The position numbers were made by a program, and so were the translations under genes. Under the pieces are notes generated by a model. It made no database searches and was not told the DNA's origin. It saw only the letters and a list, made by a program, of their open reading frames with translations. This document shows positions 1 to 6,492 of a stretch of DNA of 26,931 nt, in pieces. Origin of the DNA: Gammaproteobacteria bacterium (GTDB taxonomy: Bacteria > Pseudomonadota > Gammaproteobacteria > Arenicellales > UBA868); NCBI GenBank assembly GCA_003529705.1, contig DPVA01000083.1, positions 1 to 26,931 on the forward strand, in the 5' to 3' direction. Positions within the stretch are counted from its first letter, which is position 1; each line of letters starts with the position of its first letter.

Positions 1-357
1 TATCTGTGGTTCGTGGGCAGGAAAGATGATGTCATTTCGAGTGCCGGACATCGCATCGGTCCGGGTGAGATCGAGGATTGCATACTTAAGCATCCAGCCG
101 TCGTCCAAGCGGCAGCGGTTGGAACTCCCGATCACTTGCGCGGCGAGATCGTGAAAGCGTTTATCGTGCTAGCATCCGGTGAGCGGCCCTCGGATGCCCT
201 TCGGCAGAGCATTCAGGATATGGTTCGCGGCGACCTCGCTGCCTATGAGTATCCCCGCGAGATAGAGTTTGTCACCGATCTGCCTATGACCACCACGGGC
301 AAAGTGCGCCGAATTGAATTGCGCGAGCGGGAAATTGCCCGCAAGCGCAACTCCTGA
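1..357 (+). CDS. Acyl-CoA synthetase (AMP-forming), C-terminal part only
   Basis: The 5' end is cut off by the window; about 118 residues are readable in frame 1 from base 1 to the TGA at 355-357. The fragment starts at the hinge region (FVGRKDDVISSAGHRIGPGEIE), the swivelling C-terminal domain typical of acetyl/propionyl/medium-chain acyl-CoA synthetases. It ends with MTTTGKVRRIELRERE, whose Lys in TTGKVRR is the conserved catalytic lysine of the adenylation step. The family activates a carboxylic acid to an acyl-AMP and then to acyl-CoA. Substrate cannot be read from this part. The gene converges on the HIT-family gene, with only 8 bp between stop codons. The acuI-like reductase and thioesterase nearby also act on acyl-CoA, so a shared pathway is possible but not shown. 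Confidence 0.93.
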   Translation, partial: YLWFVGRKDDVISSAGHRIGPGEIEDCILKHPAVVQAAAVGTPDHLRGEIVKAFIVLASGERPSDALRQSIQDMVRGDLAAYEYPREIEFVTDLPMTTTGKVRRIELREREIARKRNS

Positions 358-365
358 TCTGCCTA

Positions 366-719
366 TCATTTAGCTGGAAGCATCCGGCCGAGCGGCCGTC
401 CGCCAAGTAAATGCATGTGCAGGTGGAAGACCTCCTGATTGGCATGATGACCGCAGTTCACCAATAGCCGATAGCCGTCAGCGTCAACGCCCTCGGATTC
501 TGCAAGATTCCGCGCAACAATGAACATCCGTCCAAGCGTGGCCTCGTCTTCCTCGGAAACGTCGTTGACCGTTGGAATGATCTTGTTGGGCACAATCAGG
601 ATATGGGTGGGCGCCTGTGGATCGATGTCCCGAAAGGCGGTTACCCGATCGTCTTGGAATACGATGTCAGCAGGCAGTTCACCTTTGACAATCTTGCTGA
701 ACAGGGTGTCTTCTTGCAT
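366..719 (-). CDS. hinT: HIT family protein (HinT-like purine nucleoside phosphoramidase)
   Basis: This is a 117-residue protein, the usual size for HinT. It starts [20 protein letters not shown], the standard HinT N-terminus, which is why I choose the ATG at 719 over an in-frame start at 785 that adds 22 unrelated residues. The histidine-triad motif HLHMHLLGG is near the C-terminus, preceded by the conserved NQEVF. Family members hydrolyse nucleoside phosphoramidates such as AMP-NH2 and aminoacyl-AMP in the cytoplasm, with the middle histidine of the triad as nucleophile. The gene is transcribed away from the acuI-like gene, so the 171-bp gap from 720 to 890 should contain both promoters. 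Gene symbol is by family resemblance; other HIT subfamilies cannot be wholly excluded. Confidence 0.93.
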   Translation of the reverse strand: MQEDTLFSKIVKGELPADIVFQDDRVTAFRDIDPQAPTHILIVPNKIIPTVNDVSEEDEATLGRMFIVARNLAESEGVDADGYRLLVNCGHHANQEVFHLHMHLLGGRPLGRMLPAK

Positions 720-890
720 AGTTTTAACCTGGTCTATGGTTGGTGATCGGATAGGGTGTAGCCGAGTGGGATTGGTTTCCGGCACGGTCCGTCTGTCCGA
801 GGGATGGCCAACGCGCTAAAATCCCGCCTTCGTCGTTCCAGGATCATCAGCAAGTAGCGGATGGTGCCAACTAACCGGAGATTTTGCGAG

Positions 891-1880
891 ATGTCTTTCA
901 AGGCTTTCAGGATACACCAGCAGGAAAAGGGTGTCAGCACAGGGTTTGAGCGAATGGCGGTTGAGAATCTCACTGAGGGTGACGTAGTCGTTCGCGTTGC
1001 TTACTCAGGAATCAACTTCAAGGACGCGCTGGCCGCGACGGGTAAGGCCAAAATCCTGAGAGTGCCAGACCTCAATGGTGGTATCGATTTCTCCGGTACA
1101 GTCGAAAGCAGTGAGAATGAACGTTTTAATGCCGGCGATCGCGTACTGGTGTGTGGTTGCGGCCTTTCTGAAACTCGCGACGGTGGTTATTCGGAAGTGG
1201 CCCGCGTACCGGCCGAATGCGTTGTGCCCGTTCCCGAGAGTCTTGACCTTCGCGATGTGATGGCAATTGGCACTGCAGGCTTTACCGCTGCGATCGCTAT
1301 GATCCGGCTTGAGGAAAACGGCCAGAGTCCTGATCACGGTCCGGTGATTGTCACCGGTGCTACAGGGGGTGTCGGCAGCATCGCGATCGACTTGCTCGCG
1401 GGGAGAGGCTTTGAGGTAGTCGCACTGACTGGAAAGTCGGATCAGCATGGTTATCTGAAACAGCTTGGTGCAACAGGCTTCGTTAACCGCCATGAACTTG
1501 AGATGGGCACCCGTCCTCTGGAGAAGGGTTTGTGGGGTGGGGCAGTTGACAATGTCGGCGGTGAGACACTGGGCTGGCTGACCCGAACGGTTAAGCCATG
1601 GGGCAACGTGGCATCGATTGGCAATGCCAGCGGGATCAAGCTGGAAACCACCGTTATGCCTTTTATACTGCGGGGAGTTTCTTTGCTGGGTATCAACTCG
1701 ATAGAAATGTCTGAGGGGCTTCGTAGTCAGGCCTGGCGGCGTCTGGCGGATGATTTGCGTCCCTCACAGCTAGACCTCATCGCGCCACGAACTATTGATT
1801 TTGATGATCTGCCGGGTGCTTTTGATGCTTACCTGACGGGTTCTGTCACGGGACGGATGGTGGTTAGGATCGGCAATTGA
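891..1880 (+). CDS. acuI: Acrylyl-CoA reductase AcuI/YhdH-type, NADPH-dependent MDR oxidoreductase
   Basis: A 329-residue medium-chain dehydrogenase/reductase. The N-terminal GroES-like domain carries YSGINFKDALAATGK and GIDFSGTV; the Rossmann segment GATGGVGSIAIDLLA follows at about residues 158-172. The full-length match in pattern to YhdH/AcuI is strong: start MSFKAFRIHQQ, then GDRVLVCG, IGTAGFTAA, ending GRMVVRIGN. The family reduces acryloyl-CoA to propionyl-CoA with NADPH, protecting the cell from a toxic electrophile; in marine bacteria it is often tied to DMSP breakdown. The ATG at 891 has GGAG at 877-880; an ATG at 861 would add ten residues with no family match. It overlaps the next gene by 4 bp, indicating co-transcription. 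No DMSP lyase or acuK-type gene is present here, so the DMSP link is only an inference. Confidence 0.92.
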   Translation: MSFKAFRIHQQEKGVSTGFERMAVENLTEGDVVVRVAYSGINFKDALAATGKAKILRVPDLNGGIDFSGTVESSENERFNAGDRVLVCGCGLSETRDGGYSEVARVPAECVVPVPESLDLRDVMAIGTAGFTAAIAMIRLEENGQSPDHGPVIVTGATGGVGSIAIDLLAGRGFEVVALTGKSDQHGYLKQLGATGFVNRHELEMGTRPLEKGLWGGAVDNVGGETLGWLTRTVKPWGNVASIGNASGIKLETTVMPFILRGVSLLGINSIEMSEGLRSQAWRRLADDLRPSQLDLIAPRTIDFDDLPGAFDAYLTGSVTGRMVVRIGN

Positions 1881-2323
1881 ACAGTTCAAGGAAACTCAAG
1901 CCTTCTGATTTTTCACGTCGCGATTACACATATTGGCAACAGGTCAGCACCCGGTGGGTCGATAATGATGTCTATGGTCATATTAATAATGCGGTGTACT
2001 TTAGCTACATTGATAGTGTCGTGAACCAGTTTTTGATTGAGTACCAGTTGCTGGATCTCGAAAAGAGTGAGGTGATTGGCGTGGTCGCGCAGTCGCAGTG
2101 CAGATTCTTCCAGTCGCTGTCTTACCCTGGCGTCGTTGATTGTGGTTTGCGGGTAAGGCATTTGGGGAAGACCAGTGTCAGCTATGAAGTGGGGATGTTT
2201 GAGCAAGACAAAGAAGCCGTCGCTGCGGTTGGTGGGTTCACGCATGTGTTTGTCGACCGGAGCCAGCACAGGCCGAGACCGCTGTCGGAGTTAATGCGAT
2301 CGGCATTTTCGACGCTTGCCTGA
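1877..2323 (+). CDS. Acyl-CoA thioesterase, 4HBT/YbgC-FadM hotdog family
   Basis: A 148-residue hotdog-fold protein. The hallmark R-W-V-D-N-D-V-Y-G-H-I-N-N-A-V-Y-F is at about residues 27-43; the Asp is the expected catalytic residue and GHINN lines the active site in 4-hydroxybenzoyl-CoA thioesterase relatives. FQSLSYPG and the TSVSYEV strand also fit. It would hydrolyse an acyl-CoA thioester in the cytoplasm; chain length cannot be predicted. The start is TTG at 1877, overlapping the acuI stop TGA (TTGA), so translation is probably coupled. The next in-frame ATG-type codon would cut into the fold, which supports the TTG. The ATPase gene begins 21 bp after its stop. Confidence 0.88.
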   Translation: MNSSRKLKPSDFSRRDYTYWQQVSTRWVDNDVYGHINNAVYFSYIDSVVNQFLIEYQLLDLEKSEVIGVVAQSQCRFFQSLSYPGVVDCGLRVRHLGKTSVSYEVGMFEQDKEAVAAVGGFTHVFVDRSQHRPRPLSELMRSAFSTLA

Positions 2324-2344
2324 ATCCTCTAGCGACTGATCTTC

Positions 2345-3190
2345 ATGTACCGAGAAAACTTGAAAGGCGCAGCTTTCTGGAAGTCTTCGCGAAGAGCCGT
2401 CACCCTGCTAGGCATGTCCGGTTCGGGTAAGACCACGCTCGCCTCGCGATTGCCGCGACAGACCTGGTTTCATTATTCAGGCGACTACCGAATTGGAACG
2501 CGTTATCTGGATGAGCCGATATTGGATAATGTCAAGCGCGAAGCGATGCGGGTGCCGTTTTTGGCGGAGCTTTTGCGCTCCGACTCGATTTATCTTTGTC
2601 ACAATATCTCCGTGCACAATCTCAAGCCTGTAGCGAGTTTCCTCGGGATGATCGGCAATCCTGAATTGGGTGGGCTTTCGGTGGAAGAGTTTAAGCGCCG
2701 ACAAGGACTTCATCGGGAAGCCGAGATCAGGGCGATGCTGGACGTAAGAGCTTTTATTGCGAAAGGCCATGATACTTACGGATACCCGCATTTTATTAAT
2801 GATGCTGGCGGCAGTTTGTGCGAGCTGGATGAACCCGGCGTGCTCGAGCAGCTCGCCGCAGATACCCTTATCGTCTATCTTAAGCCCTCTGACACCATGC
2901 TCAACCAGATCGTCGAACGGTCTTTGCTTGAGCCTAAGCCAATGTATTACCAGAACCAGTTTCTTGATCAGGTACTGCCACAATATCTCGGTGAGCAGGG
3001 ACTATCGACGCCCGAAGAGATTGTGCCGGATGACTATTTCCGATGGATGTTCCCCCGGCTTGTTGAGCATCGGCTTCCCCGATATCAGGAGATTGCGGAT
3101 CGTTATGGAGTGGTGCTGGAGGCTGAGCGGATCGACGATATCCGGGGTGAAACCGAGTTTCTTGAGCTGATCTGCGACGCTCTGGGTTAA
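2345..3190 (+). CDS. P-loop ATPase/kinase-like protein of unknown function, linked to metA
   Basis: A 281-residue cytoplasmic protein with a clear Walker A motif, LLGMSGSGKTTLASRLP, at about residues 21-37, followed by HYSGDYRIGTRYL. The arrangement resembles small-molecule or nucleotide kinases (P-loop kinase superfamily), and a strand like ADTLIVYLKPSD at about residues 172-183 could be a late core strand. I do not recognise a characterised family and assign no reaction. The gene lies 21 bp after the thioesterase gene and only 2 bp before the MetA-family gene, so co-expression with methionine biosynthesis is very likely. This placement suggests a role in homoserine/methionine metabolism or its regulation, which remains inference. 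Confidence 0.85.
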   Translation: MYRENLKGAAFWKSSRRAVTLLGMSGSGKTTLASRLPRQTWFHYSGDYRIGTRYLDEPILDNVKREAMRVPFLAELLRSDSIYLCHNISVHNLKPVASFLGMIGNPELGGLSVEEFKRRQGLHREAEIRAMLDVRAFIAKGHDTYGYPHFINDAGGSLCELDEPGVLEQLAADTLIVYLKPSDTMLNQIVERSLLEPKPMYYQNQFLDQVLPQYLGEQGLSTPEEIVPDDYFRWMFPRLVEHRLPRYQEIADRYGVVLEAERIDDIRGETEFLELICDALG

Positions 3191-3192
3191 AG

Positions 3193-4254
3193 ATGCCGAT
3201 CGTTGCCAATACGGGCTTGCCGAGTTTTGAGCGTTTTCATCGCGAAGGTGGTGATGTGCTATCGCTGGAGCGTGCAGGCGCCCAGGATATCCGCGAGATG
3301 CATATTGGTCTCATGAACAATATGCCGGATGCCGCCCTGGAGCCCACAGAACGACAGTTTCTTCGACTCGTTGGCGGCTGCAACCGGATAGCCCAGTTTC
3401 ATGTTTATCCTTTCTCTCCTACTGATGTTTCCAGAGGTGAGTCGGCCCGGACACATATCGAAAAGTACTATTATGATTTTGAGCAATTACGTGAGGAGGG
3501 ACTTGATGCGCTGATCGTAACCGGCGCCAACCCGGTTTGTGATCAGTTGCCGGACGAAGAATTCTGGAATCCTATGTGTGAGGTGCTTGATTGGGCGGTT
3601 GAGCACGTGACCTCGACGCTTTGCGCATGCCTTGCAACCCACGCTGCCTTCCTTCATTTTCATGATATCGAACGTCATCCGCTGCCCGCAAAGCGATGGG
3701 GAGTGTTCCCACATCGCGTGGTGATGGAGCATCCTTTGGTCCGGGGTATAAATACCCGTTTCGATGTGCCCCATTCACGCTGGAACGATATCAGCGCGAA
3801 GGAGATGAGCGGAGTCGATCAACTCGTTCTGGTTGAAAGTCCCGACGCGGGGGTGCATCTCGCGACAAGTGCTGACGGATTGCGTCTGGTGTTTTTTCAG
3901 GGCCACCCCGAATACGACAGCTTTAGCCTGCTAAAAGAGTACAAGCGGGAAGTGAATCGGTTTCTTGCCGGCGAAGTCGATGTTTACCCGCCGTTTCCGG
4001 ATAACTACTTTACTGAGGAGGTTTACCCGGTGCTGGACAACTTTCGCAAGGAGGCTGAACTCGCCCGTGAGCAAAACACAAGCGCCAGGCCGTTTCCCGA
4101 GCAGGATGTTCCTGTTGATAATACCTGGGGCGATACAGGCAAGATTGTCTTTAATAATTGGCTTGGCGCAATCTACCAATTGACCGATCGTGATCGGCGG
4201 AAACCCTTTATGCCTGATGTCGACCCCCACGACCCCTTGGCGAGTATTTTCTAG
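3193..4254 (+). CDS. metA: Homoserine O-acyltransferase, MetA (HTS) family
   Basis: A 353-residue member of the MetA family, which transfers succinyl (or acetyl) from acyl-CoA to the homoserine hydroxyl, the first committed step of methionine synthesis. Visible family features: LIVTGANPVCDQL (the TGA-P loop), the nucleophilic cysteine at about C146 in LCACLATHAAF, RWGVFPH, FDVPHSRW, and the His/Glu pair H238 and E240 in GHPEYDSF. In E. coli-type MetA the segment after NLMP carries lysine(s) implicated in catalysis; here it reads NNMPDAALEPTERQF, with no lysine. The protein therefore belongs to a divergent MetA branch, and succinyl versus acetyl preference should not be assumed. It starts 2 bp after the ATPase stop and probably relies on coupled translation. 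The C-terminal ~60 residues (DNTWGDTGKIVFNNWLGAIY) exceed the catalytic core. Confidence 0.88.
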   Translation: MPIVANTGLPSFERFHREGGDVLSLERAGAQDIREMHIGLMNNMPDAALEPTERQFLRLVGGCNRIAQFHVYPFSPTDVSRGESARTHIEKYYYDFEQLREEGLDALIVTGANPVCDQLPDEEFWNPMCEVLDWAVEHVTSTLCACLATHAAFLHFHDIERHPLPAKRWGVFPHRVVMEHPLVRGINTRFDVPHSRWNDISAKEMSGVDQLVLVESPDAGVHLATSADGLRLVFFQGHPEYDSFSLLKEYKREVNRFLAGEVDVYPPFPDNYFTEEVYPVLDNFRKEAELAREQNTSARPFPEQDVPVDNTWGDTGKIVFNNWLGAIYQLTDRDRRKPFMPDVDPHDPLASIF

Positions 4255-4334
4255 AACAAAGCGGGTTTCTAATCCTAAAACCACGAAATGGGCCACCGCC
4301 CACAAAAAGTGGGATTAATGTTAGACTCTGTTAA

Positions 4335-4387
4335 CGCGCCGATTTGATTAACAGCTTGCAGGCGCTTTACAAGATTGCTAAAGCGAG
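4335..4387 (+). ncRNA. SAM-II-type riboswitch
   Basis: The RNA matches the SAM-II (metA/SAM-alpha) pattern as I remember it. P1 is 4336-4340 (GCGCC) paired with 4361-4365 (GGCGC). The P1 loop opens with GATTTG (4341-4346) and closes with CTTGCA (4355-4360). The downstream strand carries TTGCTAAAGCG (4375-4385). A pseudoknot is possible between 4354-4357 (GCTT) and 4381-4384 (AAGC), the SAM-II H-type topology. The element sits about 100 bases upstream of a homocysteine methyltransferase gene, exactly the type of gene such switches repress when S-adenosylmethionine is abundant. The SAM-V class shares this core and cannot be separated by eye. A hairpin 4328-4334/4348-4354 (CTGTTAA/TTAACAG) would compete with part of this fold. 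Confidence 0.8.
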
Positions 4388-4400
4388 TGCTCTCCGGCAG

Positions 4401-4434
4401 ACCCGCTCTAGCAAGAATGCCAGCGCGGGTTTTT
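4401..4434 (+). terminator. Intrinsic terminator/attenuator after the SAM-II riboswitch
   Basis: ACCCGC (4401-4406) pairs with GCGGGT (4425-4430). The stem continues inward as CTAGC/GCCAG with one mismatch around the loop AAGAAT (4413-4418), and is followed by a T-rich tract from 4430 (TTTTTGTTT). It lies 13 nt after the riboswitch, so it fits a transcription-termination expression platform. Bases 4382-4385 (AGCG), needed for the pseudoknot, can instead pair with 4404-4407 (CGCT) inside the terminator stem, which would make a weak antiterminator. The mechanism is inferred. Confidence 0.6.
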
Positions 4435-4453
4435 GTTTGGGTTTCCAAGGTAA

Positions 4454-4473
4454 ACCGACCCGCACGGGCCGGT
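4454..4473 (+). other. Hairpin next to the bmt ribosome binding site
   Basis: ACCG-A-CCC (4454-4461) folds back on GGG-C-CCGGT (4466-4473) with one mismatch and a four-base loop (GCAC). It ends a few bases before the ribosome binding site GTGAGGAAA (about 4479-4487) of the ATG at 4491. It may insulate the binding site from upstream RNA or take part in control; no function is proven. Confidence 0.45.
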
Positions 4474-4490
4474 AAGGGTGAGGAAACGCT

Positions 4491-5528
4491 ATGCCGAACA
4501 GCCGTTTTGAGCATTTGCTTCTTGAGCGCGAATGGTTGCTCGCGGATGGCGCAACGGGAACCAATTACTTTTTCATGGGTTTGCAATCGGGCGATGCGCC
4601 TGAACTCTGGAATGTCGATTATCCCGATCGTGTCTCGCTGTTGCACCAGCAGTTTTTAAATGCCGGAGCCGACATACTGTTGACGAATAGTTTTGGTGGT
4701 TCAGCTTATCGGCTCAAGCTTCACCAGGCAGAGAACAGGGTTACCGAACTGAATACTGCCGCGGCAAGGGTTGCCAGAAATTGTGCTGACGCGTCGGGAC
4801 GCGAAGTGGTCGTAGCCGGCTCGATGGGCCCCACGGGTGAAATTCTTGAGCCCGTAGGAACGGTATCGGCAGAAGCCGCGCAGAGTGCCTTCGCTGAGCA
4901 GGCCCAGGCCCTCGCGGATGGTGGTGCCGATGTAATCTGGTTGGAGACAATGTCGTCTAAGGAGGAACTGCAGGCGGCTGGAGCGGGCGCAGCCGCATGT
5001 CGGCTGCCGGTTGTAGCGACCATGACATTCGATACCAACGGCAGTACGATGATGGGTGTACCTCCGCCGCGACTCGTGGATATATATCGTGAGACGGTCC
5101 CCCAGCTTGCGGCCTACGGCGCAAATTGCGGCGTGGGCGCGGCGGATCTGGTCGGTACCTTGCTTGCCATGCGTTCGCACGCGGCGGGATCGGATATCCT
5201 GGTCGCGAAGGCAAACTGTGGCATCCCGCAGTTTGTCGACGGCGAGATTAAGTACAGCGGAACGCCGAAACTGATGGCCGAGTATGCACGTCTCGCGCGC
5301 GATTGCGGTGCGCGGATAATTGGGGGCTGCTGCGGGACCACTCCCTTACACCTTGCTGCAATGCACCGCGCTTTACTCGACCACAATCTTCGGTCGGTTC
5401 CTGACATAGAAGTGGTGGTGTCGGCACTCGGCCAGGTTACAGCAGGCACCCGAACCGCATGCTCTCACTCACTTGATGTCCCCATTGAGAAAAGACGGAG
5501 CCGTGGTGGACGAAGGCGCCGTGCATAG
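4491..5528 (+). CDS. bmt: Betaine-homocysteine S-methyltransferase (zinc-dependent, MetH-N/BHMT-like)
   Basis: A 345-residue cytoplasmic homocysteine S-methyltransferase. The barrel starts with LLADGATGTNYFFMGLQSGDA and continues through LTNSFGG and GSMGPTGE. The zinc/homocysteine ligands are visible: Cys in YGANCGVGAADL and the Cys pair in IIGGCCGTTP. KANCGIPQF and YSGTPKLMAEYARLA are features of the bacterial betaine-homocysteine methyltransferase branch rather than MmuM. The enzyme would make methionine from homocysteine using glycine betaine (or a related methyl donor such as DMSP). The C-terminus is Arg-rich (EKRRSRGGRRRRA), a tail I also associate with alphaproteobacterial members. It has a good ribosome binding site (GTGAGGAAA) and a leader with a SAM-II-type riboswitch, so repression by S-adenosylmethionine is expected. 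Confidence 0.92.
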   Translation: MPNSRFEHLLLEREWLLADGATGTNYFFMGLQSGDAPELWNVDYPDRVSLLHQQFLNAGADILLTNSFGGSAYRLKLHQAENRVTELNTAAARVARNCADASGREVVVAGSMGPTGEILEPVGTVSAEAAQSAFAEQAQALADGGADVIWLETMSSKEELQAAGAGAAACRLPVVATMTFDTNGSTMMGVPPPRLVDIYRETVPQLAAYGANCGVGAADLVGTLLAMRSHAAGSDILVAKANCGIPQFVDGEIKYSGTPKLMAEYARLARDCGARIIGGCCGTTPLHLAAMHRALLDHNLRSVPDIEVVVSALGQVTAGTRTACSHSLDVPIEKRRSRGGRRRRA

Positions 5529-5562
5529 GATCAGTATTTGACAAAGATGCTATTCTGCCTGA

Positions 5563-6489
5563 ATGAGGCACGCTTTCATCATGGACCCCCTGGAGGGGGT
5601 CAAGCCACACAAGGACACTACCTATTTCCTGATGCTCGCTGCGTACGAGCGCGGATACGAGGTGTTTTTCGTCGATCCCGCGACGCTGTCTTTGCGGCAT
5701 AGTGATGTGTATGCGGCAGTTGTAAAGGTCAAAGTCTCAAAGAACCAGCGCCAGCCTTTTGTCACTGAGCCCCAAGGCCTTTGCGCGCTCGCTAATATGG
5801 ATGCTGTCTGGATTCGGCAGGATCCCCCGTTTGACCGAAGTTACTTTTATGTCACCCTGTTGCTGGATCAGCTTCCCGAGCGTGTCCAGATTATCAACAA
5901 GCCTGTGACCGTCCGTAACTGGAACGAAAAGCTTGCAGCACTGCGCTATCCAGCGTTTACGCCGACCACCTTCGTCTCGAGGAGCGTGCAGGAAATCAAA
6001 CAGTTTCTGAAGGAGCAACAGCGGATCACCGTAAAACCGGTTGATGGCCATGGGGGAAAGGGCATTATTTTTCTGGATTCAGGCGGGAAGGAGATATCAG
6101 AGCAACTGGACAACGCGACCCGCGGCGAGCGGCACTGGGTAGTTGCCCAGCAGTATCTGCCAGCCGCGCGCGAGGGTGACAAGCGCATTCTGTTGCTGGA
6201 CGGTGAGCCGCTGGGTGCGATTTTGCGTGTGCACGCCGAAGGCGTTGAACTGAATAACCTCGATCAGGGCGGCAGCGCCGAGCCGGCAAAACTGGACGAC
6301 CGCGATCGTCAAATCTGTGAGGCGATGCGGCACGATCTTGTCATGCATGGAGTGCGCTTTGCCGGAATCGACGTGATCGGCGGTATGTTGATCGAGGTCA
6401 ACATTACCAGTCCGACGGGTCTGCAGGAGATGAGCCGCTTTGATAAAACGGATTATCATCATCGCGTGATGGCCTCTTTTGAGGCGTAA
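5563..6489 (+). CDS. gshB: Glutathione synthetase
   Basis: A 308-residue ATP-grasp enzyme joining gamma-glutamylcysteine and glycine to give glutathione in the cytoplasm. The N-terminus MRHAFIMDPLEGVKPHKDTT aligns with the E. coli GshB start. Further family features are WIRQDPPFD, INKPVTVRNWNEKL, the ATP-grasp segment ITVKPVDGHGGKGI, RILLLDGEPLGAI, and the metal-binding stretch DVIGGMLIEVNITSPTGLQE near the end. A TGA directly precedes the ATG at 5563 in frame, which fixes the start; no good ribosome binding site is present. TTGACA at 5538-5543 is a perfect -35 hexamer, but no convincing -10 lies at the right distance. It is convergent with ggt, with 3 bp between the stop codons. Confidence 0.97.
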   Translation: MRHAFIMDPLEGVKPHKDTTYFLMLAAYERGYEVFFVDPATLSLRHSDVYAAVVKVKVSKNQRQPFVTEPQGLCALANMDAVWIRQDPPFDRSYFYVTLLLDQLPERVQIINKPVTVRNWNEKLAALRYPAFTPTTFVSRSVQEIKQFLKEQQRITVKPVDGHGGKGIIFLDSGGKEISEQLDNATRGERHWVVAQQYLPAAREGDKRILLLDGEPLGAILRVHAEGVELNNLDQGGSAEPAKLDDRDRQICEAMRHDLVMHGVRFAGIDVIGGMLIEVNITSPTGLQEMSRFDKTDYHHRVMASFEA

Positions 6490-6492
6490 AGG

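Noticed and set aside
4299..4313. CCCAC-AAAAA-GTGGG hairpin after metA as a terminator
   Set aside because: The stem is only 5 bp and is followed by ATTAATG rather than a T-tract, so it was not called a terminator.
5538..5566. TTGACA as a gshB promoter
   Set aside because: The -35 is perfect, but a -10 at 17 bp would overlap the start codon and does not resemble TATAAT; TATTCT at 5551 is far too close.
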